Source: Bacteroidota bacterium
GTDB taxonomy: Bacteria; Bacteroidota; Bacteroidia; Bacteroidales; Paludibacteraceae
NCBI GenBank assembly: GCA_017860295.1
Contig: JAFNAS010000012.1
Span: 1-64,000 of the forward strand
Direction: 5' to 3'
DNA length: 64,000 bases
Below the pieces are notes generated by a model that worked only from the letters and a program-made list of their open reading frames with translations, was not told where the DNA came from and made no database searches. The position numbers and the translations under genes are program-made. This document shows, piece after piece, positions 8,815 through 18,137 of this stretch. The number at the start of each line of letters is the position of its first letter. Positions within the stretch are counted from its first letter, which is position 1.

Positions 8815-11433
8815 ATGTTAAAACGAACATTATTTGCGTTCATTACCCTGATTTCTTCTGTATTGACTTTTGCTCAACAAACCGGAACACAATCTGCAGC
8901 TACCGACACAGTAAAATCAACAACTCCGAATATTTACTATTCACAAAATCCCAGAGAATATGAGATTGCGGGCATCAAGGTCTCCGGAAATACGATGTAT
9001 GAAGAATATGTTTTGGTCGGCTTCTCTGGTTTGACCGTCGGACAAAAAATAAAGGTGCCGGGTGACGAGATTACCGGGGCATTGAAACGTTTCTGGAAGC
9101 AGGGATTCTTTTCGGATGTCAAAGTGTTGGCCTCTAAAATAGAAGGAAGTAAAGTGTGGATCGAGATTGTGGTTCAACAGCGACCGAAGATCTCCAAAGT
9201 TAATTATATAGGCCTAAAAAAATCGTATATTGAAGATGTCGATCCAAAAATCGGTATGATAAAAGGCAGTCAGCTAACTCCTGACTTGAAAGATAAAGCG
9301 GTAACTGTTATCAAAAAATATTTGAATGATAAGGGTTTCCGCTATGCTACGGTCAAGGTTATACAGAAAAATGATACGTTACAGAAAGGAATGGTGACCG
9401 TCGATATTGACGTTGATCAGGGCAATAAAGTAAAAGTGCATGAAATTTTTCTGGAAGGAAATCAGTCATTGTCGTTCAACCAAGTGGTAGGAGCGATGAA
9501 AAAGACCAATGAGCCTAAGCTGGTAAATCTTTTCAAGACAAAGCGATTTGTTGATGAGAATTTCGCTGCTGATAAAAACCTTATTATTGAACGTTATAAC
9601 GAAAAAGGTTTTCGTGATGCTGCGATTGTATGGGATAGTGTTGCCCGTTTTGACGACAGGAGTGTCAATGTTTACCTGAAAGTAGATGAAGGCAAAAAAT
9701 ATTATATCCGAAATGTTTCTTGGGTCGGGAATACTATTTATCCGAGTGAATATTTAAGCATGGTGTTGGGCCTTAAAAAAGGAGATACGTACAATGCCAA
9801 ATTGTTGAATAAACGGTTGAACATGGACGAGGACGCCATAGCGAAGTTTTATAAAAACAAAGGATATCTCTTTATGAACGTGGATCCGGTGGAAGTAAAT
9901 ACAGCCAATGACTCTATTGACTTCGAAATGCGTCTTTATGAAGGAAAACCGGCTACTATCAACGAGGTTAAGATCAGTGGAAATACGCATGTGTACGAAC
10001 ATGTAGTTCGTCGGGAAATGTATGTCGTTCCGGGTCAGTATTACAGTGAATCCGACTTGATGCGTACCATGCGTGAATTGGCTCAGTTGGGTAACTTCGA
10101 ACAGGAAAAACTACTTCCTGATGTACAGCCTAATCCGGAAGAAGGAAATGTGGATATCAGTTGGCCTTTGGTTTCCAAATCGAACGACCAAGTTGAATTC
10201 TCTGCCGGTTGGGGACAAACTGGTGTCGTCGGAAGTCTCGGGTTGAAATTTAGTAATTTTGCGATCCAGAACTTATTCAAACCGTCTACTTACCGTTTTG
10301 TGCCGGAAGGTGAAGGGCAAACGTTCTCTATCTCGGGACAAACTAACGGTAGCTACTATCAGTCGTATAGCGTTTCGTTTGTGGAACCTTGGTTGGGAGG
10401 CAAACGCCCTAATTCATTGTCTTTATCAGCCTATTATTCGATACAAACAGGGGTGAGTGATCGTTATTCCAGTTATTTGAGTAACTATTACAGTAGTTAT
10501 TATAGTAGCTACGGAAGCTCTTCTTCCAGTTATTCGTATGAAGCCGATCCTGATAAATATATTCACACTTTTGGCATCTCAGCCAGTTGGGGAAAACGTC
10601 TGCAATGGCCTGACGATTATTTCCAGTTGAATCTAGGGTTAGAGTATCAACGTTATTCATTAAAAAACTGGAGTTACTTTCTGATGTCTGACGGTACGGC
10701 TAATGTCGCAAGTTTGAATGTGGTTTTGAGTAGAAACTCGACAGATAATCCTATTTATACTCGTAGCGGATCGACATTTACATTATCCGGACAGTTTACT
10801 CCTCCGTATTCGTCTTTTGATCACAAAGATTATTCGGAATCGATGAGCGATCAGGATCGCTATCGGTGGGTGGAATTCTATAAGCTTAAATTCAAAAGTA
10901 AATTCTTTATTCCGCTTTCGAATGTGAGTAAAACCTTTGTGTTGATGGGCAGAACGGAATATGGATTTCTCGGGTATTATAATAAATACAAACGTTCTCC
11001 GTTTGAAACTTTCTACATGGGAGGTGACGGTATGACGGGTTATACCACGTATGGTACCGAGACTATCGGTTTACGCGGATATGAGAACGGATCACTTACG
11101 CCAACGGCTTCTTATTATAAAAACGGTACGTTGCAAAGTGCTCAGATTGGTTATGTATACACGAGAGTTGGAGCAGAACTGAGGTATCCTTTGTTACTGG
11201 AACAGACAACCAATATTTATGCGTTGGCTTTTGTGGATGCCGGAAACTGCTGGAGTACGGGTCGAGAGTTCAATCCGTTCGATTTGAAACGATCGGCTGG
11301 CGTTGGAGTCCGTATTTTCCTTCCGATGTTCGGATTATTGGGAATTGACTGGGCTTATGGTTTCGATAAAGTGAACGGTAGTACATCCTACGGTGGAAGT
11401 CACTTCCACTTTATTATCGGACAAGAATTCTGA
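8815..11433 (+). CDS. bamA: Outer-membrane assembly factor BamA
   Basis: Central subunit of the BAM machine that folds beta-barrel proteins into the outer membrane. The 872-aa product has a signal peptide (MLKRTLFAFITL... ending near TFAQ), five POTRA domains (about residues 45-430), and a C-terminal Omp85 barrel ending in aromatic F (IIGQEF). ATG 8815 is chosen because it begins the signal peptide; the open frame reaches a TTG at 8773. A loop around nt 10455-10550 is almost entirely Ser and Tyr, an unusual low-complexity stretch. The two Skp-like genes follow. Confidence 0.93.
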   Translation: MLKRTLFAFITLISSVLTFAQQTGTQSAATDTVKSTTPNIYYSQNPREYEIAGIKVSGNTMYEEYVLVGFSGLTVGQKIKVPGDEITGALKRFWKQGFFSDVKVLASKIEGSKVWIEIVVQQRPKISKVNYIGLKKSYIEDVDPKIGMIKGSQLTPDLKDKAVTVIKKYLNDKGFRYATVKVIQKNDTLQKGMVTVDIDVDQGNKVKVHEIFLEGNQSLSFNQVVGAMKKTNEPKLVNLFKTKRFVDENFAADKNLIIERYNEKGFRDAAIVWDSVARFDDRSVNVYLKVDEGKKYYIRNVSWVGNTIYPSEYLSMVLGLKKGDTYNAKLLNKRLNMDEDAIAKFYKNKGYLFMNVDPVEVNTANDSIDFEMRLYEGKPATINEVKISGNTHVYEHVVRREMYVVPGQYYSESDLMRTMRELAQLGNFEQEKLLPDVQPNPEEGNVDISWPLVSKSNDQVEFSAGWGQTGVVGSLGLKFSNFAIQNLFKPSTYRFVPEGEGQTFSISGQTNGSYYQSYSVSFVEPWLGGKRPNSLSLSAYYSIQTGVSDRYSSYLSNYYSSYYSSYGSSSSSYSYEADPDKYIHTFGISASWGKRLQWPDDYFQLNLGLEYQRYSLKNWSYFLMSDGTANVASLNVVLSRNSTDNPIYTRSGSTFTLSGQFTPPYSSFDHKDYSESMSDQDRYRWVEFYKLKFKSKFFIPLSNVSKTFVLMGRTEYGFLGYYNKYKRSPFETFYMGGDGMTGYTTYGTETIGLRGYENGSLTPTASYYKNGTLQSAQIGYVYTRVGAELRYPLLLEQTTNIYALAFVDAGNCWSTGREFNPFDLKRSAGVGVRIFLPMFGLLGIDWAYGFDKVNGSTSYGGSHFHFIIGQEF

Positions 11434-11470
11434 TTTTTGAATTTTATTTGTGCATAAAAATCATACGACT

Positions 11471-11986
11471 ATGAAAAAGCTTATTATTTTGTTCGCCTTT
11501 TTGGTGGGAACATTGGGCTTTACTCATGCCCAAAAGTTTGCCATTGTCGACATGGAGTATATTCTGAAGCATGTTCCGGCTTATGAATCAGCCAATGAGC
11601 AACTGAATCAGGTGTCGAAAAAGTGGCAATCGGAGGTAGAGGAGAAAATGCAGGTGGTGCAGAATCTCTATAAGACTTATCAGACGGAAGTGGTCTTTAT
11701 GTCTCCGGAAATGAAAACAAAACGTGAAAACGAGATTGTCGACAAAGAAAAGGCAACTCAGGACTTGAAAAAAAAATATTTTGGTCCGGAAGGAGAACTG
11801 TATAAGAAAAGGCAGAGCTTAATGAAACCGATACAGGATGAGGTTTACAACGCGATTCAGACTCTCTCGAACGATAAAGGGTATCAACTTGTACTCGACA
11901 AGTCTTCGGCGATGAACATCATCTTTTCGTCGCCTAGAATCGACATTAGCGACGATGTGCTGGTCAAACTTGGATATTCAAAATAA
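11471..11986 (+). CDS. Periplasmic chaperone, OmpH/Skp family (first copy)
   Basis: Skp-type holdase for unfolded outer-membrane proteins on the way to BamA. The signal peptide (MKKLIILFAFLVG..., cleavage after THA) is followed by FAIVDMEYILKHVP, the family N-terminal strand, then the long helical tentacle region rich in K, E and Q. The ATG at 11471 is chosen over a GTG at 11450 because it begins the signal peptide. Lies 37 nt after bamA. Confidence 0.88.
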   Translation: MKKLIILFAFLVGTLGFTHAQKFAIVDMEYILKHVPAYESANEQLNQVSKKWQSEVEEKMQVVQNLYKTYQTEVVFMSPEMKTKRENEIVDKEKATQDLKKKYFGPEGELYKKRQSLMKPIQDEVYNAIQTLSNDKGYQLVLDKSSAMNIIFSSPRIDISDDVLVKLGYSK

Positions 11987-11999
11987 ATCCCTATTTTTG
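11970..11999 (+). promoter_or_regulatory. Internal Bacteroidota-type promoter
   Basis: TTG (11970-11972), 19 bp, TATTTTTG (11992-11999). It overlaps the end of the first ompH gene and would allow extra transcription of the second. Confidence 0.5.
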
Positions 12000-12030
12000 C
12001 GAAAAAAATTCAACATTAAAAAATCAACCT

Positions 12031-12534
12031 ATGCTTAAGAAAATTATTGTGCTGGTGTTGTGCGTTGCACCTATCATGGCTTTTGCCCAAAACAAATTTG
12101 GCCACATCAACACGCAGGATGTGTATAATGCCATGCCTGAAAAAGCAACCATTGAAAAGACCCTTCAAGAACTTGCTTCAAATTATGAAAAAGAACTGAA
12201 TGGCATGCGTGAAGAGTACAACAAAAAAGTGAAAGAATTTGTAGATAAAAAGGATAGTATGCCGCAGTCTGTGTTGCAGGCCCGTCAAAGTGAAATAGTT
12301 GATATGGAACAACGTATCAGTACGTTGAATCAAACAGCTCAAACAGATCTGCAAAAGAAACAACAAGAATTGGTTCAGCCGATTGTAGACAAGATCAAAA
12401 AAGCAATCAATGATGTTGGTCTTGAAAACGGATTTATTTATATCTTCGATTTGCAGGTGCCTGCTATTCTCTATCATTCCGATCAAAGCGTAGATGTTTT
12501 ACCTTTGGTAAAAAAGAAATTGAATATCAAATAA
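12031..12534 (+). CDS. Periplasmic chaperone, OmpH/Skp family (second copy)
   Basis: A second, diverged Skp-like protein (167 aa) with a signal peptide (cleavage after AFA), the strand FGHINTQDVYNAMP, and a coiled-coil tentacle. Tandem ompH genes after bamA are common in Bacteroidota. It has a candidate promoter of its own just upstream and a strong terminator downstream, so it is the last gene of the envelope cluster. Confidence 0.88.
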   Translation: MLKKIIVLVLCVAPIMAFAQNKFGHINTQDVYNAMPEKATIEKTLQELASNYEKELNGMREEYNKKVKEFVDKKDSMPQSVLQARQSEIVDMEQRISTLNQTAQTDLQKKQQELVQPIVDKIKKAINDVGLENGFIYIFDLQVPAILYHSDQSVDVLPLVKKKLNIK

Positions 12535-12553
12535 GTAACTGTACCAGATACAT

Positions 12554-12589
12554 AAAAAAGCCAGTGCTCAATGAGTACTGGCTTTTTTT
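12554..12589. terminator. Terminator between ompH2 and the YqaE-like gene
   Basis: AAAAAAGCCAGT and ACTGGCTTTTTT pair across a short loop. The A and T runs on both sides suit the convergent gene pair. Confidence 0.85.
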
Positions 12590-12605
12590 GTTGTAGATAA
12601 TCGAT

Positions 12606-12761
12606 TTATTTTCGTTTGTTGAGAATGATCAATGCTCCTATAATTCCCGGCACCCAACCGCACAACCATAGTAGAAAAACAATCAATACACTGCCACAAC
12701 CTTTATCAAGAATAGCCAGAGGAGGGCAAAAAATAGCGAGAATAACCCTGAAAAGACTCAT
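12606..12761 (-). CDS. Small membrane protein, YqaE/Pmp3 family (UPF0057)
   Basis: A 51-aa product made almost only of two membrane helices. It starts MSLFRVILAIFCPPLAI, continues through a Gly-rich turn (DKGCGS) and ends in the second helix WVPGIIGALIIL plus a basic tail (NKRK). The CPPLAI motif, the helix-turn-helix layout and the PGIIGAL motif are those of the Pmp3/YqaE family, small plasma-membrane proteins linked in other organisms to membrane-potential and salt stress. It lies 11 nt downstream of the nuclease gene and may share its transcript. Confidence 0.85.
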   Translation of the reverse strand: MSLFRVILAIFCPPLAILDKGCGSVLIVFLLWLCGWVPGIIGALIILNKRK

Positions 12762-12772
12762 AAATAACCGCT

Positions 12773-14194
12773 TTATAGTAGTTTGAACTCTTCTCCCGGA
12801 GCCGGAATCTCAATATTTGTAAAGCCTTTTTTGCCAAGAATGTCGTGGTAGAATTGCTGGGTTTTGTACTCTCCATGTACCAGAAAGGTTTTCTTAATCT
12901 GATGGGCGTTCTGACACTCCAGAAAGCTACTCATTTCGCTGTAGTCGCCGTGACCCGAGAAGGCTTCTATCTTCTCTATCTTTGCTTTGAGCGGATGCAT
13001 TTCGCCGAAAATGGAGATCTCCTTCAGTCCCGGCTGTTGGATGCGTGCACCCAAAGAGGTAGGTGAACAGTAGCCGACAATAAGTAAAGTATTGTTCGGA
13101 TCTGCAATGTTGTTGGCTACGTGATGTTTGATGCGCCCGGCTTCCATCATGCCTGATGACGAAATGATGACACAGGGTTTCTTGTATTCGTTCAGCTTCT
13201 TCGATTCATCCACATTTTTGATATAGTGCAACGTATTGAATCCGAATGGATCGGGATCGTATTTCAACACCTCCTTCACATGATCGTTCATGCATTCGGT
13301 GTGCATACGGAAGACGTCGGTGGCATTGACCGAAAGCGGACTGTCGACAAAAATGTCGATCAGTGGCAGTTTACCGGCATTGTAGAGATTATTGAGTACA
13401 AAAACAATTTCCTGCGTACGCCCGATGGAGAATGACGGAATAATCAATTTGCCACCTTTTTCGACACAGGTTTCGGTAATGATGCGCAACAGATCTTCTT
13501 CCGACTCCTTATCTGCCTTGTGTAGGCGGTCGCCGTAGGTCGATTCGGTGATCAGGTAATCGCATTGCGGGAACGGTTCGGGCGGTTGAATAATACGGTT
13601 GTGCGGACGCCCGATGTCGCCGGTATAGGCCAGACGAATCACCTTGTCGCCCTCTTTTATTTCAAGATTTACCACAGCGCTGCCCAGCATGTGGCCCGTA
13701 TTGGTAAACTTTACGTTGATGCCGTCGTGACTCTGTTTGTCGTTGATATAAAAGCGACGATTGTAGGCCACGCCGATAAAAAGCTTCATACAGGCTTCGG
13801 CATCCTTGTCGTTGTAGATGGGATGCACGGGAGGTAATCCTCTTTTTGCTAGCTTTTTGTTGTACCACTTCACATCAAGTTCCTGAATATGACCGCTGTC
13901 GGCCAGCATTATGGCACAGAGGTCGCGAGTGGCATTCGTGCAGATTATCGAACCTTCGAAGCCGTTGTTGTACATATAAGGAATTAAACCAGAGTGGTCG
14001 ATATGAGCGTGGGTAAGAATGATGTGATCGATCTCTGCCGGATCGAAGCCGAGATTACGGTTCATAGCATCGGTCTCCATTCCCTTGCCCTGAAACATAC
14101 CGCAGTCGAGCAATATTTTTTTGCCTTCATTGGTAGTTATCAAATGTTTGCTGCCGGTTACTTCGCGGGCAGCGCCGATAAATTTTATTTTCAT
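12773..14194 (-). CDS. Metallo-beta-lactamase fold nuclease, beta-CASP type
   Basis: Probable RNA-processing nuclease. The 473-aa product has the zinc motif HAHIDH at 62-67, the motif III/IV histidine and aspartate in TGHMLGS and AYTGDIGR, the inserted beta-CASP domain in the middle, and the late beta-CASP motifs GMMEAGRIKHH and SGHGDYSEM. It resembles the bacterial and archaeal CPSF73-like (YSH1) group rather than RNase J, which carries an extra C-terminal domain. Exact substrate unknown. Confidence 0.88.
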   Translation of the reverse strand: MKIKFIGAAREVTGSKHLITTNEGKKILLDCGMFQGKGMETDAMNRNLGFDPAEIDHIILTHAHIDHSGLIPYMYNNGFEGSIICTNATRDLCAIMLADSGHIQELDVKWYNKKLAKRGLPPVHPIYNDKDAEACMKLFIGVAYNRRFYINDKQSHDGINVKFTNTGHMLGSAVVNLEIKEGDKVIRLAYTGDIGRPHNRIIQPPEPFPQCDYLITESTYGDRLHKADKESEEDLLRIITETCVEKGGKLIIPSFSIGRTQEIVFVLNNLYNAGKLPLIDIFVDSPLSVNATDVFRMHTECMNDHVKEVLKYDPDPFGFNTLHYIKNVDESKKLNEYKKPCVIISSSGMMEAGRIKHHVANNIADPNNTLLIVGYCSPTSLGARIQQPGLKEISIFGEMHPLKAKIEKIEAFSGHGDYSEMSSFLECQNAHQIKKTFLVHGEYKTQQFYHDILGKKGFTNIEIPAPGEEFKLL

Positions 14195-14622
14195 TTGTAT
14201 ATAATTTTGATGATAAAGGACAAATAGAATTCCATGTTGCTACCAATTATATTCATCATCAATTAGGGTAGTAAAGCAACATGTTCATTTCATAATATGA
14301 GTATTTAGTTCGATAATCATTAAGATATTAAGACGTTGATTGAAAAATAAACCGATCTATGTCGGGGTTATTGCGTAATTCCATAATGGTCGAATATTTT
14401 ATAGCATAGGCAAAGCTACGAAAAGATAACTAAAAATAATGCTATGGAGCTATTGTTATATAACATCCTGATTTTGTTAACCGGTTATCCGCACCTCTTC
14501 TCAATCACTACTAATAAGTATTTTCGGGTGAAACTTACCTATAGTATGGGATTGCCCGTGATGTGGGCGGTGTCTATCTTCGCGGCATCAAACTCTTATA
14601 ACTAAATTAAAATAAATGTACT
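14195..14622. other. Intergenic region, mostly featureless
   Basis: AT-rich gap between divergent genes. The only coding possibility is a 53-codon frame at 14444-14605 (+), starting MELLLYNILILL and ending AASNSYN, 17 nt before the TonB receptor. It has a hydrophobic start but no recognisable family, and I do not call it as a gene. No convincing TAnnTTTG promoter was found close to the receptor start. Confidence 0.4.
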
Positions 14623-16776
14623 ATGGTATTGAAGTATACAAGGAGTATTATTCGTGTAGTGTTTGTCGTTGCAATTGCTTTATGTTCATGGATAGATATG
14701 CACGCTCAGGAGCTCGATTCTATCAAGACACAATATCTGAATGAAGTGACGGTATCGGCCAGTCGATCTGTTCGTCCGTTGAAGAACATTCCGCATTCGG
14801 TCTATATTTTATCTCCGAAATCGCTGGCAGAAGATCTCTCTATTTCTACCGACATAACCGATCTGTTGGGCAAGGAGGTGCCGGGTCTGGCGCCCGGAGC
14901 ACAAAGCCGTAGCAACTCGGGTCAAAGCCTGAGGGGGCGTTCGGCGCTGATTATGATCGATGGAGTTCCGCAAACCACACCCTTGCGGAATGGCGAGGTG
15001 GATATTCGATCGATCGATCCGGCAGTGGTGGAACGGGTAGAGGTAATTAAAGGTGCCACCGCCATTTACGGCAACGGAGCCACGGGGGGTATTATCAACT
15101 ACATCACCAAACTACCTGAGCAGAAAAAGGGGTTGTACGGACAAACCAATATCAACCTCACCGGTGGACTGGCCTATACCGCCAATACCGTTGGCGGAAA
15201 GATAGGACAACTGTTGGGTGGTAGTTGGGGTAAATGGAGCGGAGTGATTTCGGCCAACTTCGAACAAACCGGAGAGTACAAAGACTCGAAGGGACGAATC
15301 ATTGTGCCGAACTATAGCTTTGGAGAAACCGATTTTTCGAATGTCTTTGGCAAACTGGGCTATCAAATCTCTTCCAAACAAAGGATTCTGGCTACCTACA
15401 ATTTCAATAAAACCCAGCAACACACCAATTACGCGGTAGTAAATGGCGATTATCTTACCGGTACACCAACATCGGGTGTTCTGGGGACACAACCGGGAGC
15501 ACCTACCGGTACGCGCGGCAATCACAATGTGCATTTGCAATACACCCACGATCAGATATGGCAGAACACCTCGTTCGTGGCCGATGCCTATTATACCTCA
15601 CGCCACGATGTGTTCTACTACTCTGCCGGCCGGTTTGACGGGGTGGACGGACAAAGTGAGATATACGACAGTAAAAAAGGGGTGCGGGGTGCCTTCAATT
15701 CGCGGGTACTCTATAACGACACTTTCTACACCACCTTTACCTACGGATTGGATGCGCTCAACGATGTTACTTCGCAACCGTTGCTGGATGGCCGCATCTG
15801 GGTACCGAAAATGCACATGAACAACCTGGCTCCTTTCGTTGAAACGGAGTGGATTATCCACAACGATATTATCGTCAACGGAGGATTCCGGTTCGAAAAC
15901 ACGAATATTAGCGTAGACGACTATCAGACACTGCGGCTTACCAATGCCAATGGCAAAACGGTTACGCCCAGTATTTCGGTGAAGGGAGGCGATCTGTCAT
16001 ACAATGCCGCACTCTACAACATCGGCATCCGGTTCAACCGGTTCAAAGCCTTCTCTCCGTTCGTGAGCTTTTCGCAGGGTTTCTCGGTAGCCGACATCGG
16101 ATTGGCTCTACGGGCTTCCAAAGTACAGGATATTCGTGATATCAACACAACCGCCGTGAAAGTGAATAACTTTGAAATAGGCTCCATCAGTCAACTCGGC
16201 AACCTCCGCCTCGAACTCAGCGCGTTTTACAGCACCTCCAAACTCGGTACCGAAATGACCTATGATAATACTACCGGAGTTTTTGTGCTGGATCGGACAC
16301 CCGAACACATCTACGGTTTCGAGGCATTGGCCAATTACCGTTTCAACTCCCGTTTGGAAGCCAACGCCACTTTCAGTTATATTGAAGGCAAACAAGACAC
16401 GGCATCCACCGGGCATTACAATGCCTATATGAACGGACGGCGCATCTCGGCTCCGAAAGTAACCTCCTACATCTCTTATGCTCCTTTGACGGGTCTCAAT
16501 CTCCGCTTGCAATATCTGGGAGTATTGTCGCGGAACCGGTTTGCCCAACTATCATCCGGTTTGTACAATCCTTACGAAGGCCCAGTCAGAGCCTATCACG
16601 TGTTCAGTTTCAACGGATCGTATGCTGTCAATCGGAATGTTTCGCTCACCCTCGGCATCGACAATCTGTTTAATACCGATTATTTTCTTGCCCGCTCGCA
16701 ATATTATGTGCTCAATACATTGTATGGCAAAGGGCGTGGAAGTTCGTTCAATCTGGGGGTAGTCATCAGGTACTGA
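14623..16776 (+). CDS. TonB-dependent receptor, siderophore type
   Basis: Outer-membrane, TonB-energised uptake channel of 717 aa. After the signal peptide (cleavage near MHAQ) comes a TonB-box-like segment (NEVTVSAS), the plug domain with LRGRSALIMIDGVPQT and VERVEVIKGATAIYGNGATGG, and a 22-strand barrel ending VVIRY. The plug fits siderophore or vitamin transporters rather than SusC: no carboxypeptidase-like N-terminal domain and no SusD gene nearby. The neighbouring esterase supports a ferric-siderophore substrate, which remains inference. GC content is visibly higher than in the flanking gaps. Confidence 0.87.
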   Translation: MVLKYTRSIIRVVFVVAIALCSWIDMHAQELDSIKTQYLNEVTVSASRSVRPLKNIPHSVYILSPKSLAEDLSISTDITDLLGKEVPGLAPGAQSRSNSGQSLRGRSALIMIDGVPQTTPLRNGEVDIRSIDPAVVERVEVIKGATAIYGNGATGGIINYITKLPEQKKGLYGQTNINLTGGLAYTANTVGGKIGQLLGGSWGKWSGVISANFEQTGEYKDSKGRIIVPNYSFGETDFSNVFGKLGYQISSKQRILATYNFNKTQQHTNYAVVNGDYLTGTPTSGVLGTQPGAPTGTRGNHNVHLQYTHDQIWQNTSFVADAYYTSRHDVFYYSAGRFDGVDGQSEIYDSKKGVRGAFNSRVLYNDTFYTTFTYGLDALNDVTSQPLLDGRIWVPKMHMNNLAPFVETEWIIHNDIIVNGGFRFENTNISVDDYQTLRLTNANGKTVTPSISVKGGDLSYNAALYNIGIRFNRFKAFSPFVSFSQGFSVADIGLALRASKVQDIRDINTTAVKVNNFEIGSISQLGNLRLELSAFYSTSKLGTEMTYDNTTGVFVLDRTPEHIYGFEALANYRFNSRLEANATFSYIEGKQDTASTGHYNAYMNGRRISAPKVTSYISYAPLTGLNLRLQYLGVLSRNRFAQLSSGLYNPYEGPVRAYHVFSFNGSYAVNRNVSLTLGIDNLFNTDYFLARSQYYVLNTLYGKGRGSSFNLGVVIRY

Positions 16777-16799
16777 TTAATTTCCTCTCCATCATCAAA

Positions 16800-16832
16800 C
16801 AAGAGGATGTCTTTCAAAAAGGCATCCTCTTG
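16800..16832. terminator. Hairpin between convergent genes
   Basis: CAAGAGGATG pairs with CATCCTCTTG around a 13-nt loop. The T run is weak on both sides, so it may be a processing or partial terminator. Confidence 0.55.
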
Positions 16833-16873
16833 TGTCGTTCTGTATACAGGCCGAAGCATCTGTTGGTATCACT

Positions 16874-18124
16874 CTATGCAGTTTTCAGTTGTATCTCCAA
16901 CCACTCCCGAATCTCTTTAGAGAACCTCAGTTCGACCAACGAAAGCAACCGGTCGGTGGTATTTACTTTGGAAGCCGCTACCTTTTTCAGAAACTCAAAG
17001 AATTTCGCTTCGCCCACTTTTTGAGAGAAGTCATACAGTATCAGAGCACCTTTTTCATACAACACCGTCTCAGCCTTCTCGTTGCCACGACTAATTTCCC
17101 ATATGGGAGGCGTATCTTTGCTCCTCTTTCTAAATCCATCTAATTTATTCTGAAATACAGTATCTCCAAGCCGTTCTCTGAAATGAAGCACCATGCTATA
17201 ATTGGCAAATGATTCATTCAGCCAATCCTCTCAGATAGTTGCATTGGCATTCTTCCACCAGAAATGGGCTATTTCGTGCGCAAGTCCGACACGGGTGTCG
17301 AAGTTGAAATGATTGGTTCGCCAGGAAACAAAGTTTTTCCGTGAATAGCCACCTCCTGTGGTAGGTGCAAGTGATAGTTTGAAATAGGTGCTATCCTGAG
17401 GACCGAATAGTTTACTGTATAAATCGAATATAAACGCACACTCAGTGAGAACAGAGTCAGCTTCACTCTCCTGCAAATTACTGTGATTAAGTTCTGTGTG
17501 TGATTTTTGATTCTGTATTTGTTTGGTTTTCAAATCTCTGAATGCCACAATCACATTGTCGTAAGCCGGCCACGGTTGCTTCATCAGCCAGCGGCCATTT
17601 TTGCCCGAAATAATACCCGAACCGGTTACCTTGTAGGCTTTGTCCGTGGAGATATCGATGATAGAGGTGAAGTTTTTGCTTGCATTGTTGAGAGGAAACC
17701 AGGCGCTATACATATTGAGCTCCACCCATTCGTCCAGAAAAGTCTGCGCCCACCGATTCAGCCCTTTCATGCGACAGTCTTAACTTACCCGAACTGTTTG
17801 CAAAGACGGAGTTCGGGCCTTTTTCGTAAGTGTGAGCCGACTGCCGTTGGGAATATAGAGTATGGGCGATGGCGCTGCGGTATCGAACCGGAATGCGATG
17901 TGTGTGCGGATTCCTTTAACGGCCTGAATAGAGCTCTGTTTCTACAATACCAATGCAATGGTGTCTTTGTCCTTAAAATCTATTTTCAAGGTGCCATCCA
18001 CATGTACGGTGTGCTGTTTCATGTCGAGATTGACGAATAGGTTGTAGTTCGTGACTTCCTGGGCTTTGACCGAGAGCGATAAGCATAAAATGAGCAATAT
18101 TACGTAATGTGTTCTTCCGAACAT
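16874..18124 (-). pseudogene. Gluzincin (M1-like) metallopeptidase pseudogene with three in-frame stops
   Basis: One continuous frame of 417 codons, interrupted without any frameshift by TAG (17942-17944), TAA (17780-17782) and TGA (17231-17233). It begins with a signal peptide (MFGRTHYVILLILCLSLSVKA). The catalytic HEIAHFWW motif lies just before the TGA, and the third zinc ligand region, DWLNESFANYS, just after it, so the protein would be cut inside its active site. The arrangement is that of M1 aminopeptidase-like gluzincins. Three different stop codons argue against recoding; sequencing error cannot be excluded without reads. It may once have been co-transcribed with the upstream esterase gene. 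Confidence 0.8.
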
Positions 18125-18137
18125 TAGATGTGCATTT

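Noticed and set aside
14444-14605. 53-codon frame before the TonB receptor
   Set aside because: No family, no promoter and only a hydrophobic start; short frames of this size arise by chance.
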